Shown here: one piece after another, positions 1 to 9,318 of the stretch
Position numbering within the stretch: the stretch's first letter is position 1
Layout of the letters: every line of letters starts with the position of its first letter
Assembly: GCF_014904695.1 (NCBI RefSeq)
Contig: NZ_JACXXN010000010.1
Coordinates: 1-64,000 of the forward strand
Source: Nostoc sp. MG11
Lineage (GTDB): Bacteria; Cyanobacteriota; Cyanobacteriia; Cyanobacteriales; Nostocaceae
Direction: 5' to 3'
Length of the DNA: 64,000 bases
Program-made: the position numbers and the translations under genes
The notes under the pieces: generated by a model
Told to the model about the DNA's origin: nothing
Databases searched by the model: none
Seen by the model: only the letters and a program-made list of their open reading frames with translations

Positions 1-438
1 CTGTGATTGACTTTTTTGCACAAGCACTGCTGGCTAATTCTAATAATTATCTGTCTCGCCCATCTCTGCTTCCTAAATATTAGACCTGAATCCTTACCAA
101 AGAAATCACCAAATAATACAAATTATAGTCTTTTTGAAATGCATGTCCGATTATTTAGGAAAAATTATAATGTTGATATAGATTGTTTATATTTAATATA
201 ATTACATAGTATACATTTTGTATTTCGTTGTGTTAAATGTTTTGCGATCGCACTCAATTAAATAACGCACGCGTATAAATTATCAAACTAAAAACGCTTG
301 TACTTACGTATTATATAGTGGCGTCATGCGATCGCAGTTTGAAAAAATAAATAAATTCGAGTTTTGCCAAGCTACATATCGATATCCAAGCGTTGCTGAT
401 TAAGAGTATGAATTTTGTTTCATGCAAAGGCGCAAAGA
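1..438. other. AT-rich intergenic stretch left of the CRISPR array
   Basis: No gene is supported here. The stretch is AT-rich, has scattered HIP1-like GCGATCGC octamers, and ends in a 'GCAAAGGCGCAAAG' tract of a type common between Nostocales genes. A 64-codon open frame at the left edge has no ribosome binding site and no recognisable protein features. This side lies at the leader-distal (old) end of the array. Confidence 0.5.
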
Positions 439-475
439 TAAGAGTTTTAAAGAAGGAATTTTGAGTAATTGAAAT
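439..475 (-). repeat. Degenerate terminal CRISPR repeat
   Basis: The right-hand 21 bases (455-475) match the repeat core 'TTATGAGTAATTGAAAT' with few changes, while the left half has decayed. It sits 36 bases from the first intact repeat, which is one spacer length. Decayed repeats usually mark the leader-distal end, so this supports reading the array on the minus strand with its leader at the right. Confidence 0.7.
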
Positions 476-511
476 TCTAGGTTATCTGAGAATGGGAATC
501 CATTCCCACTC

Positions 512-2979
512 GCTTCAATCCCTAATAGGGATTATGAGTAATTGAAATAATATATTCACAAGTACCGCGCCTTGTCAGATTGCGTTTCAATCCCTAATAG
601 GGATTATGAGTAATTGAAATTTGCTTTCCAACAATAATTGTGGCGTTATCGTGCTTGCGTTTCAATCCCTAATAGGGATTATGAGTAATTGAAATTGAAC
701 ATATTCGCTTACATCTGGCATTGGAATTCGTTTCAATCCCTAATAGGGATTATGAGTAATTGAAATTTGAAGTTGAGCGGCTATTTCAGCAAGCCCATTC
801 TGTTTCAATCCCTAATAGGGATTATGAGTAATTGAAATCTTATTTCTTCTTGGGAGACTTGAGGAACAAGGTTTCAATCCCTAATAGGGATTATGAGTAA
901 TTGAAATTTTATTTCCCCCCCTGCTGTCATCTTTTTAGAAAGTTTCAATCCCTAATAGGGATTATGAGTAATTGAAATATGCCAAAATCCATAGTGGTTT
1001 CAATCAAATTTACGTTTCAATCCCTAATAGGGATTATGAGTAATTGAAATCTGGCTATTGCGGCATCTCCAAGATGATGAGCGCAGTTTCAATCCCTAAT
1101 AGGGATTATGAGTAATTGAAATATGTCCACTTCCAACCAGCAGAGCGATGGGCTTTGTTTCAATCCCTAATAGGGATTATGAGTAATTGAAATCTTGTAT
1201 GGAAAAATCAAACTGATGAGGAGTTTCGTTTCAATCCCTAATAGGGATTATGAGTAATTGAAATCGAAGTTAAATCTATAGTTGAGCAAGCGTCTGATCG
1301 TTTCAATCCCTAATAGGGATTATGAGTAATTGAAATCCTAAAATCGTACTACAAACTCGATTTCTCCTAAAACGGTTTCAATCCCTAATAGGGATTATGA
1401 GTAATTGAAATCAAGATGCTGTCGTAGCTGCGGGTGGCACGATCGTTTCAATCCCTAATAGGGATTATGAGTAATTGAAATATTACAAAACCCGTGCTGA
1501 TGTAGCGGCATTATTCGAGTTTCAATCCCTAATAGGGATTATGAGTAATTGAAATAGGTCTTGTTAAGTCAATTATTGGCATTGAAAACGTTTCAATCCC
1601 TAATAGGGATTATGAGTAATTGAAATTCTATTGCGGCGATCGCCTGGGGGTCTTTGAGTTCGTTTCAATCCCTAATAGGGATTATGAGTAATTGAAATTA
1701 ACATTCTGCGTTTAATGCCGTCGTGAACACCATGTTTCAATCCCTAATAGGGATTATGAGTAATTGAAATCTTAGAGTACAGTAAGCAAGCTGAAGAACG
1801 CGAACGTTTCAATCCCTAATAGGGATTATGAGTAATTGAAATCTGTGGCAGAGAATCAAAAGCCTAATTTCATAGTGTTTCAATCCCTAATAGGGATTAT
1901 GAGTAATTGAAATCTGGAATTATTTGGACTCCAAATGATCCGTTAGTTTCAATCCCTAATAGGGATTATGAGTAATTGAAATCTTTGTTACCTACTCAAA
2001 TTGATAATTTATGTGTTTCAATCCCTAATAGGGATTATGAGTAATTGAAATGTCACTGCCCCCTGTCTTTAGCTTCTCGTACTCGTTTCAATCCCTAATA
2101 GGGATTATGAGTAATTGAAATCAAAATCTTTAATTATTAGTGACTCATCAAAAGGTTTCAATCCCTAATAGGGATTATGAGTAATTGAAATTTCTGCTCC
2201 AAATTTGGCAAAGAGAAAGTCCGTTGGGTTTCAATCCCTAATAGGGATTATGAGTAATTGAAATTCAGCAAGAATTTTACGGCTTTTGGAACTTCTCAGG
2301 TTTCAATCCCTAATAGGGATTATGAGTAATTGAAATGGTGCAGATCCCAGGTAGACCCGGTAGAGATGGTTTCAATCCCTAATAGGGATTATGAGTAATT
2401 GAAATGTGGACTAATGATATTGATTGGGATAGCGTCAGTGTTTCAATCCCTAATAGGGATTATGAGTAATTGAAATTTATCCCCGCGACCCCAGAGAGGG
2501 TGTTAGCGTTGCGTTTCAATCCCTAATAGGGATTATGAGTAATTGAAATATTAGATTATCTTTTGATATGCCTTTCATATCAAGTTTCAATCCCTAATAG
2601 GGATTATGAGTAATTGAAATGCAATCACTTTCTGGAATGACACAACTTCCACTGTGCGTTTCAATCCCTAATAGGGATTATGAGTAATTGAAATAATTGA
2701 AGATTGGTTAGACAAAAACGGCTTTTGAGGTTTCAATCCCTAATAGGGATTATGAGTAATTGAAATATATCAGTTTTACCGGGCACTAAAAAAGTTACAG
2801 GTTTCAATCCCTAATAGGGATTATGAGTAATTGAAATGCCCACAAATAATTGGCTCATCATACTTAACCATTGTTTCAATCCCTAATAGGGATTATGAGT
2901 AATTGAAATTACTAGAAAATTTCAAAAGAAGAACTTTCAAAAGTTTCAATCCCTAATAGGGATTATGAGTAATTGAAAT
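512..2979 (-). CRISPR. CRISPR array, 35 repeats of 37 bp, 34 spacers
   Basis: Thirty-five near-identical 37-bp repeats start at 512, 584, 659, 730 and so on to 2943, separated by unique spacers of about 32-38 bp. On the plus strand each begins GTTTCAATCCC and ends TAATTGAAAT. On the minus strand the repeat ends GGGATTGAAAC, giving the ATTGAAAC 5' handle usual for cyanobacterial crRNAs, so transcription is most likely leftward. The first repeat (512) has GC in place of GT at its edge, and a decayed repeat lies further left. CCCTAATAGGG inside the repeat can form a short hairpin. No cas genes lie in the window, so the effector must be elsewhere. The repeat type suggests type I-D or III partners, but that is inference. 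Confidence 0.98.
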
Positions 2980-3374
2980 CCCGGACGTCTGAAAGCCTCG
3001 TCTTATTTGGTTTTCAAGGTTCTGTTGCGCGGACTTAGAAATAATAACATGAGGAATTGTAATTTGGCTAGATGCAAATCGCTGAAAACTAGTCCAGGTA
3101 AGGTGCGCGGATGGCTTAGAAATTTTATTCCCCTCAAATTCTTGTATAGACGGCAATTCAGCCATTTTTATAGTTACCCTTTAACTAACACCTACCCATC
3201 CGCGCACTTGGTACAGAAACTAGTCGGATTGTAAAGCTGATCACTATCAATATTTTGCACTTTGCCAAGAGAAATTTATACTATCGAGATCATACTCAAT
3301 TAGTTCAGATAGCTAAGAATGCGATGCCTACGGTGGTAAACTAAGCACTTCCGATTCCCCCCAAGCGTCGGATG
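2980..3374 (-). promoter_or_regulatory. CRISPR leader region
   Basis: This is the 395-bp stretch between the newest repeat and the next gene. It contains an inverted pair, GTGCGCGGATGG (3103-3114) and CCATCCGCGCAC (about 3197-3208), each flanked by an ACTAGT hexamer, and a third related TGCGCGGAC at about 3026. Leaders of cyanobacterial arrays often carry such GCGCGG motifs. Short open frames that cross it on both strands have no gene-like features and are treated as chance. Its role as promoter and integration leader is inferred from array polarity. Confidence 0.6.
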
Positions 3375-3698
3375 TTATTTGATAGAGTCTTCAAAGTCTG
3401 TCATAGCACAAGCAAACTCCCTAAAAGCAGTTTTAATCAGAACCTCTTTCGTTCCCCTTTCAAGTCGAGAATTGCGTATGAGATCTGCTAATTCTATAAA
3501 CAGCATAGAAAACATAAAGCGATCTTGGCGGTCAACTTGTTTCAAGCAAGACAATATAAACTCATAAAGCTCTGTTTTTCTTGGTTTGGTTTGTTCTTCC
3601 CATATTTGTAGTCCAAGCCTGAAGGTTCTCAAGCGGATTTCATTAGTGTTGAAAGACGCGTCTTTGTAGCGAACTGATACGCGTTGAGGTATTTCCAT
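3375..3698 (-). CDS. Hypothetical protein, 107 aa
   Basis: I do not recognise this protein. It is a soluble, charged 107-residue product, predicted mostly helical, with no signal peptide, membrane segment or known motif. The residues around 18-60 are rich in Arg, Glu and Leu. The start is an ATG without a clear ribosome binding site. Just upstream is a near palindrome, TTTTCACATGAAAA (3704-3717), that could be an operator. It lies between the CRISPR leader and hisC on the same strand as both, but nothing links it to CRISPR function. It may be a small conserved cyanobacterial protein. Confidence 0.5.
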   Translation of the reverse strand: MEIPQRVSVRYKDASFNTNEIRLRTFRLGLQIWEEQTKPRKTELYEFILSCLKQVDRQDRFMFSMLFIELADLIRNSRLERGTKEVLIKTAFREFACAMTDFEDSIK

Positions 3699-3795
3699 AA
3701 GTTTTCACATGAAAATTCAATGTAAAGTAATTATTCAGATTTTTTTTGGCTCATCCGGGAAAATGGATAAATTAGAGCTTGTTACTCTGAGCTAA

Positions 3796-4842
3796 TTACG
3801 AATTACTCAGCGCTTTTACTAGAATTTGATTTTGCTCCTCAGTCCCAATAGTGATGCGTAATTTATCATCCAGTCCTGGCTGCTTGAAGTAGCGGATTAA
3901 AATTCTCTGTTCTTTCAGCTTTTGATAGAGATATTCTGCATTATCTTGCGGAGGTTGTACCAGTAAGAAGTTAGTTTGAGAATCCCAAACACGGAAACCT
4001 AATTGTTTCAAGTTTGTTGTTAGTTTAATCCGCGATGCTTTAATCTTTGCTATACAAGCATTTTTATAAGCTTGATCGGTGATGGCAGCTGTCCCAACTG
4101 CACAAGCGATCGCATCAATGTTATAACTATCTTTCACTTTAAACAATCCATGCAACAACTTGGGATTAGCCACTCCAAATCCCAGTCGTAATCCTGCCAA
4201 TGAGTACCCTTTAGAAAGTGTCCGAATCACGATCACATTCTCGTATTCTTTAACCAAAGCCAATGCATTATCTTCAGCAAAATCAATATATGCTTCGTCA
4301 ATCACTAAAACCCCAGATAACTGGCTAGCTAATTTCCGTAAGTCTTCTATTGGTACTGTGTGTGCTGAAGGGCTATTAGGCGATGCAATAAATGTTACAG
4401 ACCCATCAGCGGCAACCAACTCTTCCAGAGGTAAACTGTAATCCTCGTTGTAAGAAACCTCAGTAATATCCGCATCCTGTATTTGGACTAACGTACGATA
4501 TAGTACGTACGTTGGCATTGGATAGACTACCCTTCGCCCAGGTTCTACACAGGCTCGAATCACCACGCTCAATAATTCGTCGCTGCCATTTCCGACGATA
4601 ATCCAATCACTAGGAACTCCTAAAACTTGACTCACGGCTTGACGGAACTCCCCGCCAAACGGTTCTGGATATCGTCGCAACCACTCCCCATCAATATTTT
4701 GCAGTACGGCTAGTGCCGCAGGGGAAGGAGGATAGGGGTTTTCATTGCTGTTGAGTTTGATGAACTGTGTGCCGCGCTGGGGTTGCTCACCGGGAACATA
4801 GCTAGCCATTGCGTCAACGTTAGAGCGGAAATAGTTGGTCAT
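3796..4842 (-). CDS. hisC: Histidinol-phosphate aminotransferase
   Basis: This is a PLP-dependent fold type I aminotransferase that converts histidinol phosphate and 2-oxoglutarate to imidazole-acetol phosphate and glutamate in cytosolic histidine synthesis. The 348-residue length is typical of HisC. Visible family features are LNSNENPYPPSP near the N-terminus, the GNGSDELL substrate and cofactor loop around residue 80, SPNSPS near 155, and RTLSKGYSLAGLR around 210 with the Schiff-base lysine. Cyanobacteria often carry two hisC-like genes, so aromatic aminotransferase activity is possible. It stands alone, divergent from the acyl-CoA dehydrogenase gene with about 250 bp between them. Confidence 0.9.
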   Translation of the reverse strand: MTNYFRSNVDAMASYVPGEQPQRGTQFIKLNSNENPYPPSPAALAVLQNIDGEWLRRYPEPFGGEFRQAVSQVLGVPSDWIIVGNGSDELLSVVIRACVEPGRRVVYPMPTYVLYRTLVQIQDADITEVSYNEDYSLPLEELVAADGSVTFIASPNSPSAHTVPIEDLRKLASQLSGVLVIDEAYIDFAEDNALALVKEYENVIVIRTLSKGYSLAGLRLGFGVANPKLLHGLFKVKDSYNIDAIACAVGTAAITDQAYKNACIAKIKASRIKLTTNLKQLGFRVWDSQTNFLLVQPPQDNAEYLYQKLKEQRILIRYFKQPGLDDKLRITIGTEEQNQILVKALSNS

Positions 4843-5098
4843 GGGGCATGGAAAAGATAGACTTTTATTTGGCGTTGCGATCGCTTGCAGTGGGCGGTTA
4901 TGTGACGTATCTTACGCAAATTCAACCTACAATTTCTGACAATATCGTTTTTTGTCGTTTATATCCAAAAATAGGGTTTTATCGATTTCTCTCCCTTTGA
5001 TGAGCGTAAAATCACGCAGAAGATAGAGGTATTGGGCGACTTTTTTTTATTATCTTCGATTAATAATTATGAAGAAAGATTAACTAAAGGAGCTGACT

Positions 5099-6310
5099 AT
5101 TACTACTCAATTATCAAAGGATGTCGTCATCCAGAATTGGCCAGACGATTCAAGGGTTACTCTTGCATTGATACGTGCTTCGGAAATTGCTGATTATTGT
5201 GCAGCTAATGCTAACGCCATAGATTACAATGGTGCTTTTCCTAAACGTGAATTTGAACTGATTGCTGAAGCCGGGTTATTGACTGCACCGTTGCACCGCG
5301 AGTTAGGCGGGTGGGGTGCAGGAATTGATGCCAAGGTGACTCATGAAACGTTGATGCTGCTGAAGCAGATGGGGCGTGGTAATCTAGCGGTTGGTCGAAT
5401 TTACGAAGGGCATATCAATGCTCTGCAACTAATTCAGACCTTTGGCACCAGAGAACAAATCGCAGACCATACCCATGATACCCGCGATCGCCACAAAATC
5501 TTTGGAGTTTGGAATGCTGAAGCGTCTGATGGTGTCAAGATTTTCCCCCTTGAAAACGGACGATATCGACTAGAAGGCTCTAAAACCTTTTGTTCCGGGG
5601 CTGGCTATGTTGAGCGTCCCTTTGTGAATGGAGCGCTACCTGATGGTAGTTGGCAAATGTGCATTGTGCCGATGGATGAAGTGAAAACAGTTAGTGATCC
5701 CACTTGGTGGGAACCTTCTGGAATGCGAGCAACTGCTAGCTACAAAGTAGATTTTAGCAATGTTGAGTTAGAGCAGAGTGCATTAATTGGTAAGCCAGGC
5801 GACTACTATAGACAACCGTGGTTATCCGCTGGAGTAATTCGGTTTGCTGCGGTGCAACTAGGTGGGGCGGAAGCACTGTTTGACCTTACTCGTGAGTATC
5901 TCCAGAAGTTGGAATATACAAATGACCCATACCAAAAAGAACGGCTGGGTAGAATGGCGATCGCTATTGAAAGTGGTAATCTCTGGCTGCGGGGAGCTGC
6001 GAATGTGGTAGCTGCGTATGCGCCTGTGTTTGGTGGTAATCCCACAATACCAAACCCCCAAGCTAACCAACTTGTCGCTTATACAAACATGGTGCGGACA
6101 GCTATTGAACAAATCTGCATTGACGTCATGCAGTTGTGCGAACGTTCTGTTGGAACTCGCGGGTTGTTACCACCAAATCCAATGGAACGGATTATTCGCG
6201 ATTTAACCCTTTACTTGCGTCAACCTGCTTTTGATGCAGCATTAGCAAATGTTGGAGAGTACGTCTTAGGGCAAAGTAATCCTGCTTACATGCTTTGGAA
6301 TGATGAATAA
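5099..6310 (+). CDS. Acyl-CoA dehydrogenase family protein
   Basis: This is a flavoprotein of the acyl-CoA dehydrogenase superfamily, expected to oxidise an acyl or related thioester substrate with FAD. It shows the family pattern of a helical N-domain, a central beta-domain with GSKTFCSGAGYV at about 140-150, and a helical C-domain. The first ATG/GTG/TTG-type start in frame is the TTG at 5168, but coding-like sequence runs upstream to a stop at 5081. A strong AAAGGAG (5087-5093) lies 5-6 bases before an in-frame ATT at 5099, which would give a start like (M)TTQLSKD. I therefore place the start at this unusual ATT with moderate certainty; the alternative is TTG 5168. The gene overlaps the PIG-L gene by 11 bases, so the two are translationally coupled. 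Confidence 0.85.
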   Translation: MTTQLSKDVVIQNWPDDSRVTLALIRASEIADYCAANANAIDYNGAFPKREFELIAEAGLLTAPLHRELGGWGAGIDAKVTHETLMLLKQMGRGNLAVGRIYEGHINALQLIQTFGTREQIADHTHDTRDRHKIFGVWNAEASDGVKIFPLENGRYRLEGSKTFCSGAGYVERPFVNGALPDGSWQMCIVPMDEVKTVSDPTWWEPSGMRATASYKVDFSNVELEQSALIGKPGDYYRQPWLSAGVIRFAAVQLGGAEALFDLTREYLQKLEYTNDPYQKERLGRMAIAIESGNLWLRGAANVVAAYAPVFGGNPTIPNPQANQLVAYTNMVRTAIEQICIDVMQLCERSVGTRGLLPPNPMERIIRDLTLYLRQPAFDAALANVGEYVLGQSNPAYMLWNDE

Positions 6311-7049
6311 ACAGGTTACTACTGCATCACCGTTAAACAATCCTAGCGTTTTGCCCTGGTATTCAATCAAGGATATCGCCTGTAGTCCGGTGTTAGTCGT
6401 TGCACCTCATCCAGATGATGAGACGTTGGGTTGTGGTGGTGCGATCGCTTTACTGCGTTCTTTAAATTGTGATGTCCGAGTTTTGGTCATCAGTGACGGT
6501 ACGCTTTCACACCCTCGCTCACTGAAATATCCCGCGCCTGCACTTAGGACATTACGTGAAAGTGAAACACTCTCGGCACTTTCAGTTCTAGGAGTAGAGG
6601 CTAATGCTGTCACCTTTTACAGAATGCAAGACGGGTCTATTTCAGCACAGTATAAAAGTGCAGTGGATAATTGTCGTATTTATTTAACAGAAATAGCCCC
6701 ACAGATTATCTTTTTACCGTGGCGATCCGACCCTCACCCAGACCACCGAGCCACCTGGAAGCTAATTGACACCGCACTAGTTGGATTGCACCTATGGCCT
6801 CGATTGATTGAGTATCCGATTTGGGATTGGGATCAAAAGCAACGGCAAAACCTACCAGAAACTCTGAAAGTGGCAGCCTGGCGGTTACATACTGGGACAG
6901 TGGTGGAGTTGAAACAGCAGGCGATCGCTGCCTATCGCTCCCAAATTACAGACTTAATTGATGATGATCCAGAAGGCTTTCGTCTAACTCCTGAAATGTT
7001 AGCGAATTTCACTCGTCCTTGGGAAGTTTATTTAGAGGAAACCCGATGA
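6300..7049 (+). CDS. PIG-L family N-deacetylase
   Basis: This is a zinc-dependent deacetylase of the PIG-L/LmbE family (249 aa), which typically removes the acetyl group from N-acetylglucosamine-type substrates. The metal and catalytic motif APHPDDE is at about 35-41, followed by GCGGAIALL. The second metal ligand motif DPHPDHRATW is near 145. The start overlaps the end of the acyl-CoA dehydrogenase gene, and its TGA overlaps the ATG of the methyltransferase gene, so these three form one operon. The substrate is unknown; the neighbouring NodS-like and glycosyltransferase genes suggest an amino sugar. Confidence 0.9.
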   Translation: MMNKQVTTASPLNNPSVLPWYSIKDIACSPVLVVAPHPDDETLGCGGAIALLRSLNCDVRVLVISDGTLSHPRSLKYPAPALRTLRESETLSALSVLGVEANAVTFYRMQDGSISAQYKSAVDNCRIYLTEIAPQIIFLPWRSDPHPDHRATWKLIDTALVGLHLWPRLIEYPIWDWDQKQRQNLPETLKVAAWRLHTGTVVELKQQAIAAYRSQITDLIDDDPEGFRLTPEMLANFTRPWEVYLEETR

Positions 7050-7636
7050 ACCCGTTACAATCTGACTCTTTACCACCTAGTTATTTCGATAAACTTTACA
7101 GCGAAGACCCTGATCCGTGGAAGTTTGAAACAAGCGAATATGAAGCTAACAAATATGCCGCTACAATCGCATCTTTGCCCAAAGAACGCTATCGGTCTGC
7201 TTTTGAAATTGGTGGTTCCATTGGTGTTTTAACTGAGAAGTTGCAAAAGCGTTGTGATTCGCTGCTATCAGTTGACGTGTCAAAATTAGCGCAAGATAAA
7301 GCAATTGAGCGCTGCAAAGGCATAGAGCAAGTCCGCTTTGAGATTATGCGTGTACCAGAGCAATATCCTGATGAAATGTTTGATTTGACCCTAGTTTCAG
7401 AAGTTGGTTACTACTGGGGATTAGAAGACATGAAAAAAGCAAAGCAGTGCATTCTGGAACACCTGGAACCTGGAGGACATTTACTATTAGTTCATTGGAC
7501 ACTTTATGCCCGCGATTATCCTTTAAGTGGAGATGAAGTTCACGAAGCGTTTTTTGAGTTGACTCCAAACAAACTGCGACATTTAAAAGGTCAACGGGAG
7601 GAACAATATCGACTTGACCTATTCGAGCGAGTCTAA
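7046..7636 (+). CDS. NodS-like SAM-dependent methyltransferase
   Basis: This is a class I S-adenosylmethionine methyltransferase of the NodS-like type, about 196 aa. The N-terminal SYFDKLYSEDPDPWKFETSEYE is the usual opening of NodS-related proteins. The SAM-binding motif FEIGGSIGVLTEKL is at about 52-65, with an acidic LSVDVSKLA strand end and a LTLVSEVGYYW motif near 115. The start is the ATG at 7046 in an ATGA overlap with the deacetylase stop; an earlier in-frame TTG at 7019 is not needed. NodS methylates the deacetylated amino group of Nod factor precursors. By analogy it may methylate the amine left by the PIG-L enzyme, which is inference. Confidence 0.85.
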   Translation: MNPLQSDSLPPSYFDKLYSEDPDPWKFETSEYEANKYAATIASLPKERYRSAFEIGGSIGVLTEKLQKRCDSLLSVDVSKLAQDKAIERCKGIEQVRFEIMRVPEQYPDEMFDLTLVSEVGYYWGLEDMKKAKQCILEHLEPGGHLLLVHWTLYARDYPLSGDEVHEAFFELTPNKLRHLKGQREEQYRLDLFERV

Positions 7637-7712
7637 AATATTAACTAGTAATGCGTCAAGTTTAAATTGATGGATAAGCAAGGTAGTAGTAAAGACTTTA
7701 GTCCTGATTGTT

Positions 7713-9017
7713 CTAAGCACTAAAGTGCTTACTACAAACTCTCAAAACTAACTTGGTTCGGAATTTTTGTATACATCCAGAGATCTGCTGTTCATGAGAA
7801 GACCCCAAACGCAAAGGTTCAAGGCGCGATCGCAAATCCTGAATTGCTTGCTCAATCTTCACACTTTTCCAGCGAGAAGACCAAATTTCCTCTTCCTTTT
7901 GACGTTGCTCAACTTGTTCTAACAACTCACCAAATGTATAAGGTTGCCTGATTTTTTGGACGAGCCATTGAGATGAAACGCCCAGCATATCTGCCAAGGA
8001 TACTACACTCCTGTGAGTTGGCTGATAGCCATTGAGAACACACCACCACATCACTCGTAATTGACGACGCGCCATAAAACGAGTTTCAATAGCCGCTGCT
8101 GGCTCTACTAAAAATGATTGCTGTTGTTGTCCCATTTGCGCCCATTTACTCAATTGGTTTGCCAAACCAATATCTGTACGTCCGGTTTGTCTTGCCGAAG
8201 TTACTACACGTACTAGCGGACTGTGGCGAAAACGAGCATTTACCCGCACTAAAGCCCGGTAAAATGCTACATCTTCGGGAGTTCGCACAGGTGGTAAGCC
8301 GCCTGCTAGTGCATACATCTGGGCTGTTACTGCCAAACTTGCCCCATAGTGTTGATAGTGACGGGGAAAGCTGTCATAGGGGTTGGGATCGAGGTAAGTT
8401 TCTAATTCGGCAATTAAGTAACGGTAGCCGACTTCACGCAGATAGCAAGCTCTGGCGTAGGGGTCTAAAATCGCACGACTGCTGTGATCAGTGATAATTC
8501 GTCCCCCTACAGCATCAGCACCGCAGGCGATTTCGTATAGGGTAGCAGCTATCCAAGTTGGGCTAACCTGTGAGTCGCCATCGGTTGAAGCAATTATTCC
8601 CCGTTTGCGCCCTAAACTGCACAAGCGGCGGTATGCTTCATCCATCAAAATCTGGCGCACTCGACCAATGTAAGCTTCCTCTGTAGGTAGAGTTTTTTCA
8701 ACTATGTGCAACGCTAAGTCTGGATGTTGTTGAGCGAAATTTCGAGCGATCGCAGCGGAATTATCACTACAATTATTTGCCAATAAAATTACTTCGTAGC
8801 GTCTAAGATCTAAACGTTGTCCTTCTAGATCAACTTGATGTAGCAAGGCCGTAAGGGTTGCTGTCAATGTCTGCGCTTCATTACAAACTGGAACAATCAC
8901 GCAGACTTCACAATACTGTGATGGCGGTGTTTGAACTAAATGGGAAAAGTCCTTTTGGAGTTGTGCAGCCGGAAAGTCAGCAACAAAAGTCAAGCGCTTA
9001 CTCTCCATAAAAACCAT
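7713..9017 (-). CDS. Family 2 glycosyltransferase
   Basis: This is an inverting GT-A glycosyltransferase, 434 aa. It opens its catalytic domain with CVIVPVCNEAQTLTATL (about 36-52), has the nucleotide-sugar motif STDGDSQVSPTWI near 143-155, and an acceptor-side LPPVRTPEDVAFYRAL segment. The C-terminal part has no membrane helices, unlike processive cellulose or chitin synthases, so it is probably soluble or peripheral. GGAG lies 8 bases before the ATG. It converges on the acyl-CoA dehydrogenase/PIG-L/NodS-like operon with 76 bp between the stops. The same four functions occur together in other bacteria, suggesting one pathway. Confidence 0.88.
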   Translation of the reverse strand: MVFMESKRLTFVADFPAAQLQKDFSHLVQTPPSQYCEVCVIVPVCNEAQTLTATLTALLHQVDLEGQRLDLRRYEVILLANNCSDNSAAIARNFAQQHPDLALHIVEKTLPTEEAYIGRVRQILMDEAYRRLCSLGRKRGIIASTDGDSQVSPTWIAATLYEIACGADAVGGRIITDHSSRAILDPYARACYLREVGYRYLIAELETYLDPNPYDSFPRHYQHYGASLAVTAQMYALAGGLPPVRTPEDVAFYRALVRVNARFRHSPLVRVVTSARQTGRTDIGLANQLSKWAQMGQQQQSFLVEPAAAIETRFMARRQLRVMWWCVLNGYQPTHRSVVSLADMLGVSSQWLVQKIRQPYTFGELLEQVEQRQKEEEIWSSRWKSVKIEQAIQDLRSRLEPLRLGSSHEQQISGCIQKFRTKLVLRVCSKHFSA

Positions 9018-9212
9018 TTTTCCAACTCCAGGAAATCAGACACATATTCATTTAATACTCAAGAATTATTAAGATTTATAAACTTATTGTGTATATTTTA
9101 TCCTTTAGTTTCAATCTATCTACGGCATGAGTCAGTACTGATTCAAACTATGTCAACAGATACAATCGAAAATTATTATTAACTTGTACCGAGTGCATGA
9201 GGATTAGCAACA

Positions 9213-9245
9213 AGATTCCCGACTTTTCTAAAAAGTCGAGAATCT
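9213..9245. terminator. Stem-loop, terminator-like repeat
   Basis: An inverted repeat of about 15 bp (AGATTCCCGACTTTT / AAAAGTCGAGAATCT, two mismatches) with a very short loop. It lies between the glycosyltransferase and acetyltransferase starts, so it is more likely a dispersed Nostocales repeat than a working terminator. Confidence 0.55.
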
Positions 9246-9318
9246 GAGTCTTGCAAACTTGATATCCTTATACCAGAAGGTCAAACAAGCATTTAACCTC
9301 AATGCTAGTCCTGAAACT

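Noticed and set aside
7..201. 64-codon open frame at the left edge
   Set aside because: TTG start, no ribosome binding site, AT-rich with no protein-like pattern; likely chance.
994..1006. Possible extra half-repeat inside a spacer (GGTTTCAATC)
   Set aside because: Only the first nine bases of the repeat match, and spacing is normal without it; a chance similarity in a spacer.
2953..3234. Open frames on both strands across the CRISPR leader
   Set aside because: They overlap the last repeat or each other, have no ribosome binding site and no family features; the DNA is better explained as a leader.
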